A stretch of 64,000 nucleotides of DNA, from assembly GCA_009617715.1 (NCBI GenBank), contig VTFK01000142.1:62001-126000 (forward strand), written 5' to 3'. Positions 1 to 11,902 of the stretch are shown piece after piece. Source of the stretch: Plectrocnemia conspersa (taxonomy: Eukaryota; Arthropoda; Insecta; Trichoptera; Polycentropodidae). The translations under genes and the position numbers were made by a program. The notes under the pieces were generated by a model. It was not told the DNA's origin and did not search any database. It was given only the letters and a program-made list of their open reading frames with translations. Numbering within the stretch: position 1 is the stretch's first letter; the number at the start of each line of letters is the position of its first letter.

Positions 1-480
1 ATATTTTATTAAGACTGAATAATGTTTTTATTTTCTATCTCGTTTCTAAGAAATATTACTAATATTTTCATATGTATGTATATATTTTAATATGTACAAA
101 GGATTAAAAATTTATACGCCTATTTAAAACAAAAATTTTAAGAATGCCGTTTTTGTGCTTAAGACGTCGTTAACTATGTCAGATCACGCGCACTATAACT
201 TATATTTTAATGTTAAATAAAGTGTCTATAGTAGTACGAACCTGTATTTTTTCTAATTACCTTTCTTACATGTATCAAAGTCGAGGTCATTGCGTGTTAA
301 GACTATGTTTACTCTCACTTTTTATAAGGTTTCTGTACATAATAATTGGCAATGACTAGGTGTATTTATATAATATTATGTGATCATTATATTTATCATA
401 CCTCTGCGGTTTGATTCTTTAGTTACTTTTTAGATCTCTGCCAACCACCAACTATTATAAACCCCGAGCGATAAAACCAA
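1..480. other. AT-rich non-coding stretch
   Basis: No open frame with family resemblance, no repeat and no RNA gene was recognised here. Confidence 0.6.
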
Positions 481-930
481 AAAACCGTCTATATTTATGG
501 GCGCAGAACCGCAAAAACCCGAAATACAACCCTTGGCGGCAGGAAAAGGTTATCTCTCCGATGCCAAGCTTCGATCAATACACATTTGTCAAGCGGCACA
601 AAACTTTCTAGACAGTTTTTGTATGCGCCGCCGTGGTACGTTCATACGATGCGGCCCTGCACACAAGTCCCTCTCTAAATTTGTACGTAGAATCCGATAG
701 TGTTCGGGGGGAAACTTCGGGCAGAGGGAGGCTGCAACACTAGCGAAAACCTTATTGCAAGTGCTTTACAATGTAGCGCGGTAGGATTAAATTCTTCTCC
801 AATGCCAGTGGAAATTACAAAACCGAATAACAAAAGCGCCCGGTGTAATATCACATATTGCGGGATTAGTTTTAAACCCTGAATTGCGGCAACACGTGTT
901 TGATGCAAAAATATTATAATCGACATTATT
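481..930. other. GC-richer island, non-coding as far as can be seen
   Basis: A compact GC-richer patch in AT-rich DNA. Short frames are open here on both strands (60-83 codons), but none has a recognisable domain or splice signals. Several competing open frames point to base composition rather than a gene. Confidence 0.4.
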
Positions 931-1919
931 ATTATTTTTAATAAAAAAGTTGCGCGCCCCTGGCCTTCTTTATTCGCAACAAATGGAATAACATGTCCGA
1001 TATTGAATCGGAATTATCTTTTCGGGTTGAACGTAATGCAAGTTGTTTTATTCGGAATCACCAGACTTGAACGGTCATCGGAGAAAATAAAATAGAACCG
1101 AATATAAATGTGGTTCTCAGAGTTTCATTGTACATCTATCTATGTTGCGACTGCTTTTATATAACTATAAAAAACTCTGTAAAACCAATAATAATAAACA
1201 CATTCGAATATATATAAATTACCTTTTAAAGTGACACACTGATTGATTAGCATAGGCATTTAGAAGCCTTTATAAACACAAATAGTACTGTATTAAATTA
1301 ACAAATACAACAAGTGGAATGCGATGACAAAACTGCGAGGTTTCCAAATCTTTGCATGCTTATATTCTGACGGCTACGCAAGTATAATATTATTAAAAGA
1401 AAGGCGACAAAATATATATATCTTATCACACACCAAATGTAATTGATTTTCGCGTCAAAAATGAGTGAGCTAAAAAACCTCAAATAGCTTAACTTAGCGC
1501 ATTTATTTTCGTTAGCACTTTCGTTCAAAATTTACTTTTAACTTGGTACACAAAATAGTTCATCTGACCATCGACTAAAAATGCAGCTACTTTCCTTTTT
1601 ACGTCAACCCTAGTTCAGCTACGACAACTAGAATTTAACCCAGAGCTTCAAAGACGATTTGATTATTTTGACGAATACAAGACAACATCCCGTATATACA
1701 ATATTTACACAAATAATACGTGACTCAAAAACAGAATTAGAATAATATTAGGTTCAATATTATTTTATTTCTATGCTCACTCATGTACGTTGAAACACTA
1801 TCAATATATTTTTAAAATTGATTAATTACTAAAAAAAAATCTTGAACACCTCATTTTCAATTCTCAATCAGATACAAACGCAATGAACCAAAATGAGCGA
1901 TAATTTTTCGAAAGTCATT
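931..1919. other. AT-rich non-coding stretch
   Basis: AT-rich with scattered poly-A and poly-T runs. Nothing recognised on either strand. Confidence 0.5.
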
Positions 1920-2816
1920 CATTAGCAGCCGACGTTTTAAACAAGCAAAGGGTCGGTAAACCGCACACCTTCTTTAGAAGATAAAACACTAAGGACCCTC
2001 GAATTCTCACCAGCGCGCTTTTTTCGGTGTCTTAGTCGGCGTTAATTTATGAAGTGGCTCCACGTTGCTTTTTGTTGCTCGCTCTCTCGCGTCTTAGAGC
2101 GTTGCGAATGCCCTATGAGAAATTCCAGCAGTCACCTTAACAAGCGTCACTAACACGCTGTTGGCTGAGGCACTCCTTTAAAATCCACACAAATTTAGCT
2201 ATTTTATTATTTTAAATTAATTTGATTTAATATATCAGTAATATAAATTAAACTATATACAGCTTCAATTAAAACATATATTAGTCTTTCACAATTAAAG
2301 TTTTATTTTGGCTCTATATTCACAAAAATATTTATATAATATAGATATAGTTACAAAAAAATACAGTAGGGACAAAATTGAGATATAAATTGAAACTTTT
2401 CCTTGTGACATAATAACGAATATCTTGTAATGCAATTAATTATTTAGAGTGTGTAATTAAATATAGTTTCTAAAACCGTCCCTTTGAGCGAAAGTTTTGC
2501 GCAAAAGCCTTCAGGATGCGTTTTGGCCACGGTAGCAACTTCCCGCCGCGGCATAACCCTTCCTTCCTTCCTGTATTGCTTCGGCTTAACGTAGGAAGCC
2601 TCTCACCTGAGGTGCTTGCCGAAATCCTAATATTATCCTAGTATTCTCATAACATGATAATTTTACTAAGAAGTAGTGTGATGCAATCAGATATTTATTT
2701 TTAATTTCTCTCCATATTTGTTTAGCAAACACAGCGTTCACTGGAATAATATTTTTAACATATAGAGTAATTTGAAACAGATGGTTTTTATAAAGCATAA
2801 AAAGGTATTATTAAAA
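1920..2816. other. Two small GC-richer patches in AT-rich DNA
   Basis: Patches at about 1920-2170 and 2470-2640 are richer in GC and CpG than their surroundings. No coding family was recognised. A short minus-strand frame at 2586-2798 has no identifiable motif. Confidence 0.35.
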
Positions 2817-3050
2817 GCTTAACGACCGGTATTTATTTGCCGAACTTTGCTTGGTGGCCGGGCGATCTCACGGAAAAATGGCTAACAATTATCTTTTTCA
2901 GTAAATTCCCTATAACTTGTAAACCAATTAAGATATTGTATTCAAATTTAATATGTAGCTTCCTTATGGTTTTTCGCATAAATACCTGTCAAGTACGTCA
3001 TTTAACCAGTGTTTCTAAACCTGTGGGTCCAATTTGTTTGAAATAATAGT
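2817..3050. repeat. Repeat A, copy 1, with hAT-like terminal motif
   Basis: About 230 bp are repeated in the same orientation at 3752-3985. Shared landmarks are CTTAACG.CCGGT near the left end, GCCGAACTTT, TTGGTGGCCGG, AGTAAATTCCCTATAA, GTAGCTTCCTTATG and, at 3007, CAGTGTTTCTAAACCTGTGG. The last resembles the terminal inverted repeats of hAT transposons (CAGTG.TTCTCAACCTGTGGG type). No matching opposite end was found, so the element class stays open. Confidence 0.5.
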
Positions 3051-3751
3051 TTCGAAAACAAACTTATATCATTGGCAAACATCTTACAAATACAAAGTAA
3101 GTTAAACTCTTCAATAGATTAGTATTAATTACCTGATTTTTTATCACTTTTTATATTTAAAAATAAAAATTTTATATTTGTTATTTCTGGGCCACCATGT
3201 CTGACCATTTGTATGCCCATACTCACGAAAAGAATTTACGGTACACTTCACTAAAAATATTTTGCTTATTGCACTTAAATAAATTAAAAGTAACATGTAT
3301 GCTTTCAATATATTTTATATTCATCATTTTCATTCTTTCCATAATAATAATTTGCTAATATATAGGTGATATAAACAAAAAACCAAACATAAATTCTCAG
3401 AACAGCTTCTTTCTAATTATATTGTATGCTTTGAGCGAAGGCCAACACCCATTTCTAAAAGGTTCATTGTTGACAATTTACTACCTGCACTTGCGATAGA
3501 TAGATTGGCTCTAATCTTAGGAAAGATATTTTCTACTTAATTTTGTATTGGTTATTTACATGAAACACAAGTAAGATCAGCCCACAATATTCGCATACAC
3601 TACAAGGTGTTTAGCAGTTCACAAAAAATATTATGATAATATTTTATTTAGGAAATTATTATTAAAAAAAATAGTTTACGATTTTATCTAATGTTATTGT
3701 TAATTTATTATTCTTAATCTTATAACAGATCTAAGCACTATATTTTTACCA
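3051..3751. other. AT-rich spacer between the two repeat A copies
   Basis: No coding frame or second transposon end was seen. The spacing of the two copies (about 935 bp) would fit a local duplication or two separate insertions. Confidence 0.4.
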
Positions 3752-3985
3752 GCTTAACGCCCGGTGTTTTTTGCCGAACTTTTCTTGGTGGCCGGAGATT
3801 TCTTCGGAATAATAGCAAAAAATCACCCTTTTTAGTAAATTCCCTATAAACCAAATAATATATTTTATCGAAATTTAATTTGTAGCTTCCTTATGATTTT
3901 TTGCATAAATATATTGTAATTACGTCATTAAATCAGTGTTTTTAAATCTGTGGGCCGCATAATTAAGTGATATAACGAAAAAAAA
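3752..3985. repeat. Repeat A, copy 2
   Basis: Diverged direct copy of 2817-3050, with the same order of landmarks and the hAT-like motif CAGTGTTTTTAAATCTGTGGG at 3934. Small indels and many substitutions show that it is old. Confidence 0.5.
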
Positions 3986-5120
3986 CTTGTTTACAAATAT
4001 AATATTAAATATTTACTATAAATTACAATCAATGTTATTCTAAAAGGGTAAATCGCCACTACCTGTCCCGTCTTATCAGCTTACCTTGTGCATACCTTTT
4101 AAGAATTCATCTATTATGGTATATGATTTTTTTTATTGTGGAATTCCCAAATTCGGGAATTCCACACAGATAAAAAAATGCATTTTATAATCGAAGTAAT
4201 GCAGTATATTTAGTCTCCTCTAAACTATCGGTCGAAACGTATCGCGAAAATTGCTCTTCTCTATGTGATCTTTTGTGACTGTGATTTTGATTTAAAAATT
4301 TTATTTTTAATCACGGCAAAATAGACGAGAGAAATTAAACGTTTTTGGAAAATTTTTATGACGCGTTGTCCAACGCCCCTAGTGATTGTGAACATAGGGA
4401 TGTGTGCGAAAGTAATTCTAATTCAAGTGTACGTGAACGTAGACCATGTGTGACAAATTTGAACTCATCTAGTTCATTTTTTTCATAATGACAAATGTTT
4501 TTACACGTATCACTCAGTGTAATTATGAAAATAAATGTGTTCGAAACGGTTGTACGCAGAAAATGGACGCCAAAAAATTTAGTGAGTGCAAATTATTATT
4601 TATTATAAATGGATATTTTTTATAAATCGTTTATACAAAAAGTTTTAGAAGCATTTAAATATACATGTTATTAATTTAATTATTACATTTTTAAGCTAAT
4701 GTAGTGTTCAAAAAAAATCGTGCACTAATCAACGTTGTCAAATTTCAAAAATTTCTTTAATGATTATTTAACTATTTTTGTAAATACGCAATTCACTGTT
4801 TTTATTATTATTAACTAACCTTTACTATAAATTATCACTTATTATTAACGACAACAATAAATAAAAATATAATATTCTATAATGCAAAAAATATGGTCAC
4901 TGTAAGTGGGAGCCGCTTGGAGAACCGTTACCAAACAACACACTAGCCCAAAAATATTAGAATATAACAAACTAAAATAGGCGACGACTCGTTGCATTGC
5001 GACGCAGTGGGATAAAACGACTCTTTTTACGAAAAATTAAAGTAAAATATAATTTATTTTATATTTTATATTAGGTAGAAATAGTATACTACCATCTCGC
5101 ATTATAATATAGGGGTTAAC
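3986..5120. other. AT-rich stretch with one perfect short palindrome
   Basis: No gene recognised. A 12-bp perfect inverted repeat lies at 4137-4148 and 4155-4166 (TGTGGAATTCCC with loop AAATTC). The region around 4320-4560 has slightly higher complexity but no frame that could be assigned. Confidence 0.4.
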
Positions 5121-5320
5121 TGTATTGTATCATAGTGTATTTTTAATAAAAGAAGACGCATAACGCAGGACGCATGGGCGAGTCCTCGGCCGCTACAGAA
5201 GGTACTCTCAGGACTCGTGGGTGAGTCCTCGGTCGTTAAGCTATATATATAGATATTTAAGAGTAGACGCAACACGGTTATTTTCTCGCGTGAAAGACTG
5301 AAATAAATGCTTTATTTACA
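5121..5320 (+). mobile_element. Possible solo LTR
   Basis: The 200-bp segment starts TGTATTG and ends TTTACA. It holds a TATATATATA stretch near 5241, an AATAAA signal near 5301, and two GC-rich direct motifs (GAGTCCTCGGCCG and GAGTCCTCGGTCG, near 5178 and 5224). The flanking pentamers are TTAAC and TTAAT, which differ at one base, so a target duplication is only suggestive. No internal retrotransposon sequence lies next to it. Confidence 0.3.
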
Positions 5321-6682
5321 TTAATATTTGTCCTTAAATTATACTACCTGATTTGAAAAGCTTAAATATACAACTCCTTTTTTATAGTTTGGTTAAAAAA
5401 TACACGATTTCACGAGTCCATCACCTGATAGGCTACTCACTGAAACCAGACTCGGCTGCTTATCGTAATATGTGCATAGCGTGTAATGGGTTAATGGTGT
5501 TTTTCGAGTCATTTAATGACTATATTTAAAGCATTTAATTCACCCCATACATATGTATGTATATACAATTCCACTCTGCCTAAGACAACATATTGCAAAT
5601 TGTTAAAATAAATATAATAGCATCACCTGCTTAATTACCTTGAAATGCCAAGTCATACAATTTTTCCCCGCAAAGTTAACCGTTTAATTTTCCATTTTGC
5701 ACGAGCCCTTGTCCAAACGCCACGTCAGTCGAAAGAGCACTTTTCGTTCGTCAAGACCGAATTCGCTACACACAGACCGCACAGGGGCTTGTCAGTCACG
5801 GGCCGCGGCCCCGTGTTAATTACTAATTAATCGTTCAAGTGTTTGACTTTTAAATGGCAAAGTTAAACTGCGGTCCGAGAGCCTACCCCTCCCCCTACCC
5901 TCGTCTCCTCGCCCGCCTCATAAATGTTTGCCGTTATTAAATTCCGTTGCCCCCTAGCGGCGTACGGAATTGTCTAATTGTCCGGCCGTGTTACAATTTG
6001 AACATCCCTCACGTGTTGCGCTTTGGCTCGTATTTCACTTGTGCGTGTAAAAATATATACATATAAATATAAACAAATTTTATTTTCGCGGTCCGTTATT
6101 AGAATTTATGTCCGGCGGTTCAGGTTATAATGCTACATTCTCTCATGTTAACGACTGGTCTAAATTGCACATAAAAATACTCATATGTGTTGAAATACGA
6201 CTTAAAAAAACTGTTTAGTTAGCATGTATGTATGTATGTGTATTAATTTCCATAGGTGTAAACACTTAGTAATTACTTTTGCACCTGTTTTTTTGACAAA
6301 AAGTATATACCATTTACTTTATTTTTATTAGAAATCTGGCTCGATAGGTTTTCCATTGCTACAATACAAATAATAAATAAATCATGAAATATTTTTTAAA
6401 ATATAAAACAAGTATGGTGCATAGATAAAAACCATCCAGAGCCGGCCCTATTTTATTTAGCGCCTCAGAAAATAACTAAATTTTTGCCCCCTTCCCTTAT
6501 TTCTATTTTAATAACTCATTACATAAGCTCAAAATATTTATTCAAATTAATGTAATCTAATATTATATTTGACACGATACTCTTTTTTGCAATTGTGGAT
6601 ATTTAAGAATTTGAAGTTTTTTTTTCGTTGCAATTTTTGCGCCTAAAATAATTTTAAGGGAACATAGAAGGGTGTATCTAAA
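5321..6682. other. Intergenic, with a GC island at about 5640-6010
   Basis: The island is CpG-rich and carries CCCCTACCC and CGGCCG-type tracts. The short open frame in it (5645-5830) has no family resemblance. The rest is AT-rich without recognised features. Confidence 0.35.
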
Positions 6683-6884
6683 ACACTAATTCTTTGGTGA
6701 AACTCACAATGGGATATGTCAAATGCTAAGTGAGAGTACAAAATTATATATTTGTGAATACTCGATAGCCAACGACAAGGCGATGCTCTAGCGTGATATC
6801 TGTTCAACATTGCTATAGAAAAAGTAATCTGAGATGCCAAACTGGATATAATTAGCAGCATAATAAATCGCCCGCGCCGATGAC
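6683..6884 (+). pseudogene. Non-LTR reverse transcriptase fragment, left part
   Basis: With frameshifts and stops, the + strand gives pieces of a non-LTR reverse transcriptase palm: LVKLTMGYVKC, then RQGDALA, then LFNIAIEKVI, ending in ADD at 6876-6884. This is the order of RT motifs leading into the YADD catalytic loop. The rest lies beyond the BEL element, from 11908. TGA and TAG codons inside it show that it was dead before or soon after the BEL insertion. The clade is not certain. Confidence 0.6.
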
Positions 6885-6889
6885 ATAGA

Positions 6890-7142
6890 TGTTCTGACAA
6901 TTTTACATATATTTATGCATGGCCGAATAAAAGTGTGTTATGGCCGTGCGTGGTTTTTTGTGTATAAATAACCTGAAGACGCCTCAGCTGTCACGGCGTG
7001 TGGTCGTGCGTCAGCAAGGATTCTGAGGATGTAAACTCTGATAATAAAGCATTTCTATGGTTAGAGGCGTTTAATTCCGTCGAGAGACGGTGGTCCTTCG
7101 AAAAGAAAAGACAGCCATCTCCAAAGGGGAGAGGTCGCAACA
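6890..7142 (+). repeat. 5' LTR of the BEL/Pao element
   Basis: 253 bp bounded by TGTTCTGACA and GGTCGCAACA, matching the 3' LTR base for base by eye. It contains a TATAAATA box at 6963-6970, AATAAA at 6926-6931 and a second AATAAA at 7043-7048. The TATA box probably starts the genomic RNA, and the downstream AATAAA probably serves 3' end formation in the other LTR. Confidence 0.95.
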
Positions 7143-7144
7143 TT

Positions 7145-7161
7145 TGGTCCTACGAGCCGGA
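7145..7161 (+). promoter_or_regulatory. Primer binding site, probably for tRNA-Tyr
   Basis: TGGTCCTACGAGCCGGA starts two bases after the 5' LTR. It complements the 3' end of animal tRNA-Tyr as I recall it (TCCGGCTCGAAGGACCA) at 16 of 17 positions. This would prime minus-strand cDNA synthesis. The tRNA identity rests on memory of the tRNA sequence. Confidence 0.6.
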
Positions 7162-7341
7162 TGGACCACCAGCGCTTCGCTGAGGAAGCATTCGGGGCAA
7201 CAGCAGCTGAGCAACTGCGGGGCATCACAGGGAAGCCGCCGGGTCGAGAAGCTGCGCAGACGGAGGAGAGGACATTTAGGTTAGTGGTTAGCCGTTCCCC
7301 ACTTGTTATTTCCTAACCTCAAACTTTTCCTTCGAGTCAAT

Positions 7342-9618
7342 ATGTCGAAACGCGACATACTGAAGCGTTCTAGGCTGCAGTCGCAGCTTAAGCGATTTGC
7401 CGACGCTGTTGAGGGCTGCGTGTCGAGAGGAGACGCGACGGGTCTTCAAGTACATCTTGATGACGTTGTGGATGTCTTAAGGACCTTTAGGCAGGTCCAG
7501 GAGGACATCGAATACACCATAGGTAAGGTGGATGATGAAGCTACCTCGGCGTTCGAAAGGGATTATTACAAAACCATTTACGCCGCGAAAGAGTTAATAG
7601 TGCGATATGCACGGGGGCAACCCCCCCTCCCAACAGTCGCGCCGCCTACTAATGTCTCATTACCTGCCCTTCGGTTGCCTTCATTTGAAGGTAACTACAA
7701 AGATTGGCCGCATTTCTCTAGCCTTTTTCTAAATATTGTTTGCCGAAAGGCAAACATATCAGATGAAGAGAAAGTCCACTATTTGTTGACTTCGGTCAAG
7801 GGAGAAGCCGCTGAAGTCCTTCGTGGTATAGAGTCCGCAGGTCAGTCATTTGACATCGCATGGGAGTTGTTGCGATCACGGTTCGACAACCCGAAAATTT
7901 TAGCCACTGAGCACTGGAGAGCACTGCTCAGTATTTCGACGGTTAGCGCCAGCTCCCATGTGGGGTTAAGGAAGCTGATCGATGCGGCTACGTTGCACGT
8001 AAGAGCACTAGAAGGTCTTGGGCTGCCAGTGCAGCATTGGGATTTTGTCCTAGTGCAGGTCATCGTGTCAAAATTGGCAGTGGTGCTGGCCCGCGAATGG
8101 GAAGCGACAGCACTAACAATCAAATTGACAACGTTCGAGGCGTTGTTAACATTCCTAAAAACGAAACATCAAGTGTTGGAAAACACAATTATCCCGACAC
8201 AGGTCCCCATTAAGGAGCCTAAAGTTGTTCACCAAGTGAGCCATCAGCAGTTGCGCGAGGTATGTCCTCAGTGCAAGGGGACTCACAAGTTGGGTGAGTG
8301 CCCCAGTTTCAAACAATTGCATGTCCATAAAAGGTGGGTCATCGTGAAACGAAACGCACTATGTTTTAATTGCCTGCGGAAAGGTCATAGTGCTGGTAAT
8401 TGCAGGGGCAGTTGCTGCTCAGTGTGTGCAAAAAGGCATCACTTTCTGCTCCATGAAGATAGGGATCGAGCAGAAGCTCCAAAAGCGACAATGTCCGCTG
8501 TAATGGCCTGCCGGCCAGGTCAAACCGGTAAGGTAGTATCGCAAATAGCTTTACTTTCGACGGTAAAATTATCCATCCGGGGTCGAAATGATTCCACGCA
8601 AGTCTGCCGTGCCCTTCTTGACACTGGCGCTGAGACGAACCTTGTATCATGTGCACTGGTTGACAGGCTGGGTTTGAACATCCGCAAATCTAGCGCCAAC
8701 ATAGTGGGTGTAGCGGAGTCTGTGGCTGCTAGTCAAGGCTCTGTAAAGCTAAAAATAGCGTCGAGGAAGGAAACGCAGTGGTCGGTAATTGACGCTATGG
8801 TCATGCCGAAATTGACTGCAAAAATTCCAAGCATGGCCAACAGCAATGTACGTAGGGCCATCCCTAGATATATTCAACTGGCAGACAATGAATTTGACTT
8901 GCCGGGAGAGGTGGATGTCATCCTTAACGCAAGTTGGTTCTTTGAATCAATGCGCAATGGGCGCAAAAGAATCAAACTTGAGGATGGGTCAGTAGTAATT
9001 CTGGCAAATTCCACATTTGGGTGGATAGTGTCAGGTAGCATCTTAGCACCGGCCGCTAAAGATCCTGCCTGCAATCTTAGCTTGGTACAGATGGACAGGC
9101 AGTTAAAAAAGTTCTGGGAGCTCGAAGAGGTCAGTAATGACCTAAGAGCTAGTCACAGCGACAAGTGCGAGGAAGAATTCAAGGGTTCAACAAGTCGTAC
9201 AACGGAAGGTAGATTTGTTGTACGCCTTCCATTCAAAACTGATGACCGCACTTTGGGTGTATCATACGAGCCAGCGCTTAAGCGGTTCTTTGCTTTAGAG
9301 AGAAAGCTGGCGAAGTCTATAAAGATTCGGGATGAGTATACTGACTTTATTAAAGAGTATATCTCTCTTGGTCACATGTCTGAGCTTCCCACCGATCCGT
9401 CCATAAGGGACGAGGGTTACTACATTCCACACCATGCTGTGATAAAGGAAAGTAGCCTCACAACCAAGCTCCGAGTGGTTTTCGATGCATCGTTCAAGTC
9501 CAGCAACGGTGCCTCGCTCAATGATCTACTGATGGTTGGTCCAAAACTACAGCAGAATATTTTTGTCGTGTTGATTCGTTTTCGTCGGTTCACGTATGTC
9601 ATTACGGCTGACATATAG
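7342..9618 (+). pseudogene. BEL/Pao gag-protease-RT N-terminal part, ends at in-frame TAG
   Basis: The likely start is the ATG at 7342 (MSKRDILK); an upstream in-frame ATG at 7303 adds 13 residues with no BEL character. Residues about 105-255 form the DUF1759 gag domain (FEGNYKDWPHF). Three cysteine/histidine knuckles lie near residues 307-365 (CPQCKGTHKLGECP, CFNCLRKGHSAGNC, CSVCAKRHH) and would bind RNA. The retropepsin motif LLDTGAETNLVS (DUF1758) is near residue 425. The RT N-terminus follows (YYIPHHAVI, LRVVFDASFKSS). The frame stops at TAG 9616-9618 right after TADI, in the middle of RT motif A, where relatives read through. The same frame is open immediately after the stop. Confidence 0.9.
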
Positions 9619-11214
9619 AAAATGTACCGGCAGGTTCAGGTTCACGCCTCCCATAGGAGATTTCAAAAAATCTTGTGGCGATCTGACCCACGGGACGACG
9701 TAAAATCGTTCCAGCTGAACACAGTAACGTACGGGACAGCTCCAGCTTCATTTTTGTCGGTGCGTTGCCTGCATCAACTTGCAGCCGAGGCAGAGGCTGA
9801 TTTTCCTGCAGCCTCTGCAGTCATAAAAAATGATTTTTATGTTGATGACCTGCTCACCGGAGCAGATTCCATTGTGGCCCTTAAGGCATTACGGTCTCAA
9901 ATTGACGTCATATTGAGAAAATGGCTGTCAAACGAGCCAAGGGTGATAAGCGATCTCAAGGAGGACGCAAAGGGGCAGATCTCTCACCATATCATTGAGA
10001 CGAATGAGTCAACGACACTGGGAATGGGCTGGGAAACGAGAACAGATAGGTTCTTTTTTATGGCAGCGTTCCCGGAGACAGTCCCAGTGACCAAAAGGGA
10101 GATCCTCAAGTCGATCGCACAAATTTTTGATCCACTGGGTCTCGTAAGTCTCGTTGTTGTAATATTAAAAATATACATGCAGCAGTTGTGGAAGGAGAAG
10201 CTTGGCTGGGATGATAAAGTCCCCAGCTCTTTATTCAGCTCCTGGCAATTGTTGTACGGGGGTTTAAATGGCCTAAAGGCAATAGTTGTCCCACGCCATG
10301 GGTTTGCGCAGTGTCTGTCTAAGATCAAATTGGTCGGATTCTGCGATGCGTCCATCAAAGCATATTGGAACCGATCAATGGTGAAGGGCTATGTGTGTGT
10401 CTTTGTGTGTTTTGCGACAAAGGCAGTGCACCTGGAGGTTGTCACGGGACTCACTACAAATGAGTTCATGAACACCTTGAGACGATTTATCGCGAGAAGG
10501 GGCAAACCTGCCGAGTTGCACTCCGATAATGCCACGAACTTTGTGGGAGCCTCTCGTCAGCTAGGAAGGCTTCTAAGATCTGCCGACTTCAAGGAAGTTC
10601 CGGCTTCGTTAGCTGAACAAGGGATTAAATGGAGATGCATACCACCACGGTCACCGCATTTTGGCGGTCTGTGGGAAGCGGCTGTCAAATCAGCCAAGCG
10701 ACATCTGGTAAGGGTAGTGGGAAACGCGTCCTTAACATACGAGGCCTTCAGTACCGTCGTTGCGCAGATCGAGTCAGTATTAAATTCGCGTCCGCTCACT
10801 CCAAGTTCCAATGATCCAAATGACCTCATTCCATTGACTCCTGGTCATTTCCTTATCGGCGAGCCACTAACTGCTTGTCCCCAGGAAAACGTGCACGACG
10901 TGCCGGAGTCACGGCTGTCTCAATACAGACGTTTACAGCAGCTGGTGCAGCACTTCTGGGCCAGGTGGTCCAAGGAGTATGTGACATTGATGCAGCAGCG
11001 CAGCTTCAGATCGGATTCCTCCAATCCTGACATTGGCGACATGGTGTTGTTGAGGGAGGACAATCTGCCTCCTCTTCAATGGCAACTTGGACGGGTGATC
11101 GGGTTGCAGCCAGGAGAAGATGGAGTTGTACGCGTTGTCTCGGTAAAAACGCCTAGCGGCATCACCAAACGTGCAGTCAGCAGGCTAGCACTCTTACCAG
11201 TGGAGAAGCAATAG
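9619..11214 (+). pseudogene. BEL/Pao pol C-terminal part: RT, truncated RNase H, partial integrase
   Basis: Continuation of the gag-pol frame after the TAG, 531 codons. RT residues carry the catalytic YVDD (FYVDDLLTG, near residue 75 of this part). The RT-RNase H connection follows (FDPLGLVSLVV), then GFCDASIKAY, the start of RNase H. Directly after this, near 10360, the frame jumps to the integrase core (KGYVCVFVCFATKAVHLE). The rest of RNase H, the integrase HHCC zinc domain and the first catalytic Asp are absent. The second Asp (HSDNATNF) and the Glu (FGGLWEAAVK) are present, followed by a DUF5641-like C-terminus (GDMVLLREDN). Because the frame is kept, the deletion is clean, but neither RNase H nor integrase should work. 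Confidence 0.9.
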
Positions 11215-11637
11215 GACACAGTGTAATAAAACAAATGAGCGTAAACATCGCTCAGGCGATGAAATTAGAAAATAGTGAGTAAACAAGTATCTTTTCAAAA
11301 TAAGATACAAAGCTACTTGAAGTGTAGGGAGGAAAAAATATTCCAAACATAAGTTTTTGCAATGTTCATATGTTACGATGTTTGTACGTGTTATCTGTTC
11401 TGTATACTTATGTATTATAATTTTTGTTGTGTATACTTTGATATTGTTTTTCGGTTGGGAATACTCATGTGTTATAATTTCTGCGCCTATGTGGCAGAGT
11501 TTGTATTTAGCTGAGTGGCGAACCTTTTTTAATAGTTAATATAATTGCGTTCAGCCAACTGTTTTTCAATAAGTTTGTTTAACTAGTGTTTTGAAAGAAC
11601 AATACTTCTCCCTTGTTCAAAGTATGTACGTTCCTTC
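11215..11637 (+). other. 3' non-coding part of the BEL/Pao element
   Basis: About 420 bp between the pol stop and the polypurine tract. It contains only a short, featureless frame at 11357-11539 and no env-like sequence. Confidence 0.6.
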
Positions 11638-11649
11638 AAGGGGGGAGAA
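11638..11649 (+). promoter_or_regulatory. Polypurine tract
   Basis: AAGGGGGGAGAA directly abuts the TG of the 3' LTR. This is the expected primer site for plus-strand synthesis. Confidence 0.9.
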
Positions 11650-11902
11650 TGTTCTGACAATTTTACATATATTTATGCATGGCCGAATAAAAGTGTGTTA
11701 TGGCCGTGCGTGGTTTTTTGTGTATAAATAACCTGAAGACGCCTCAGCTGTCACGGCGTGTGGTCGTGCGTCAGCAAGGATTCTGAGGATGTAAACTCTG
11801 ATAATAAAGCATTTCTATGGTTAGAGGCGTTTAATTCCGTCGAGAGACGGTGGTCCTTCGAAAAGAAAAGACAGCCATCTCCAAAGGGGAGAGGTCGCAA
11901 CA
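11650..11902 (+). repeat. 3' LTR of the BEL/Pao element
   Basis: 253 bp, offset from the 5' LTR by exactly 4760 bp, with no difference seen on direct comparison. Confidence 0.95.

Noticed and set aside
4137..4166. piggyBac-like terminal repeat
   Set aside because: The perfect palindrome has no TTAA duplication or transposase sequence next to it.
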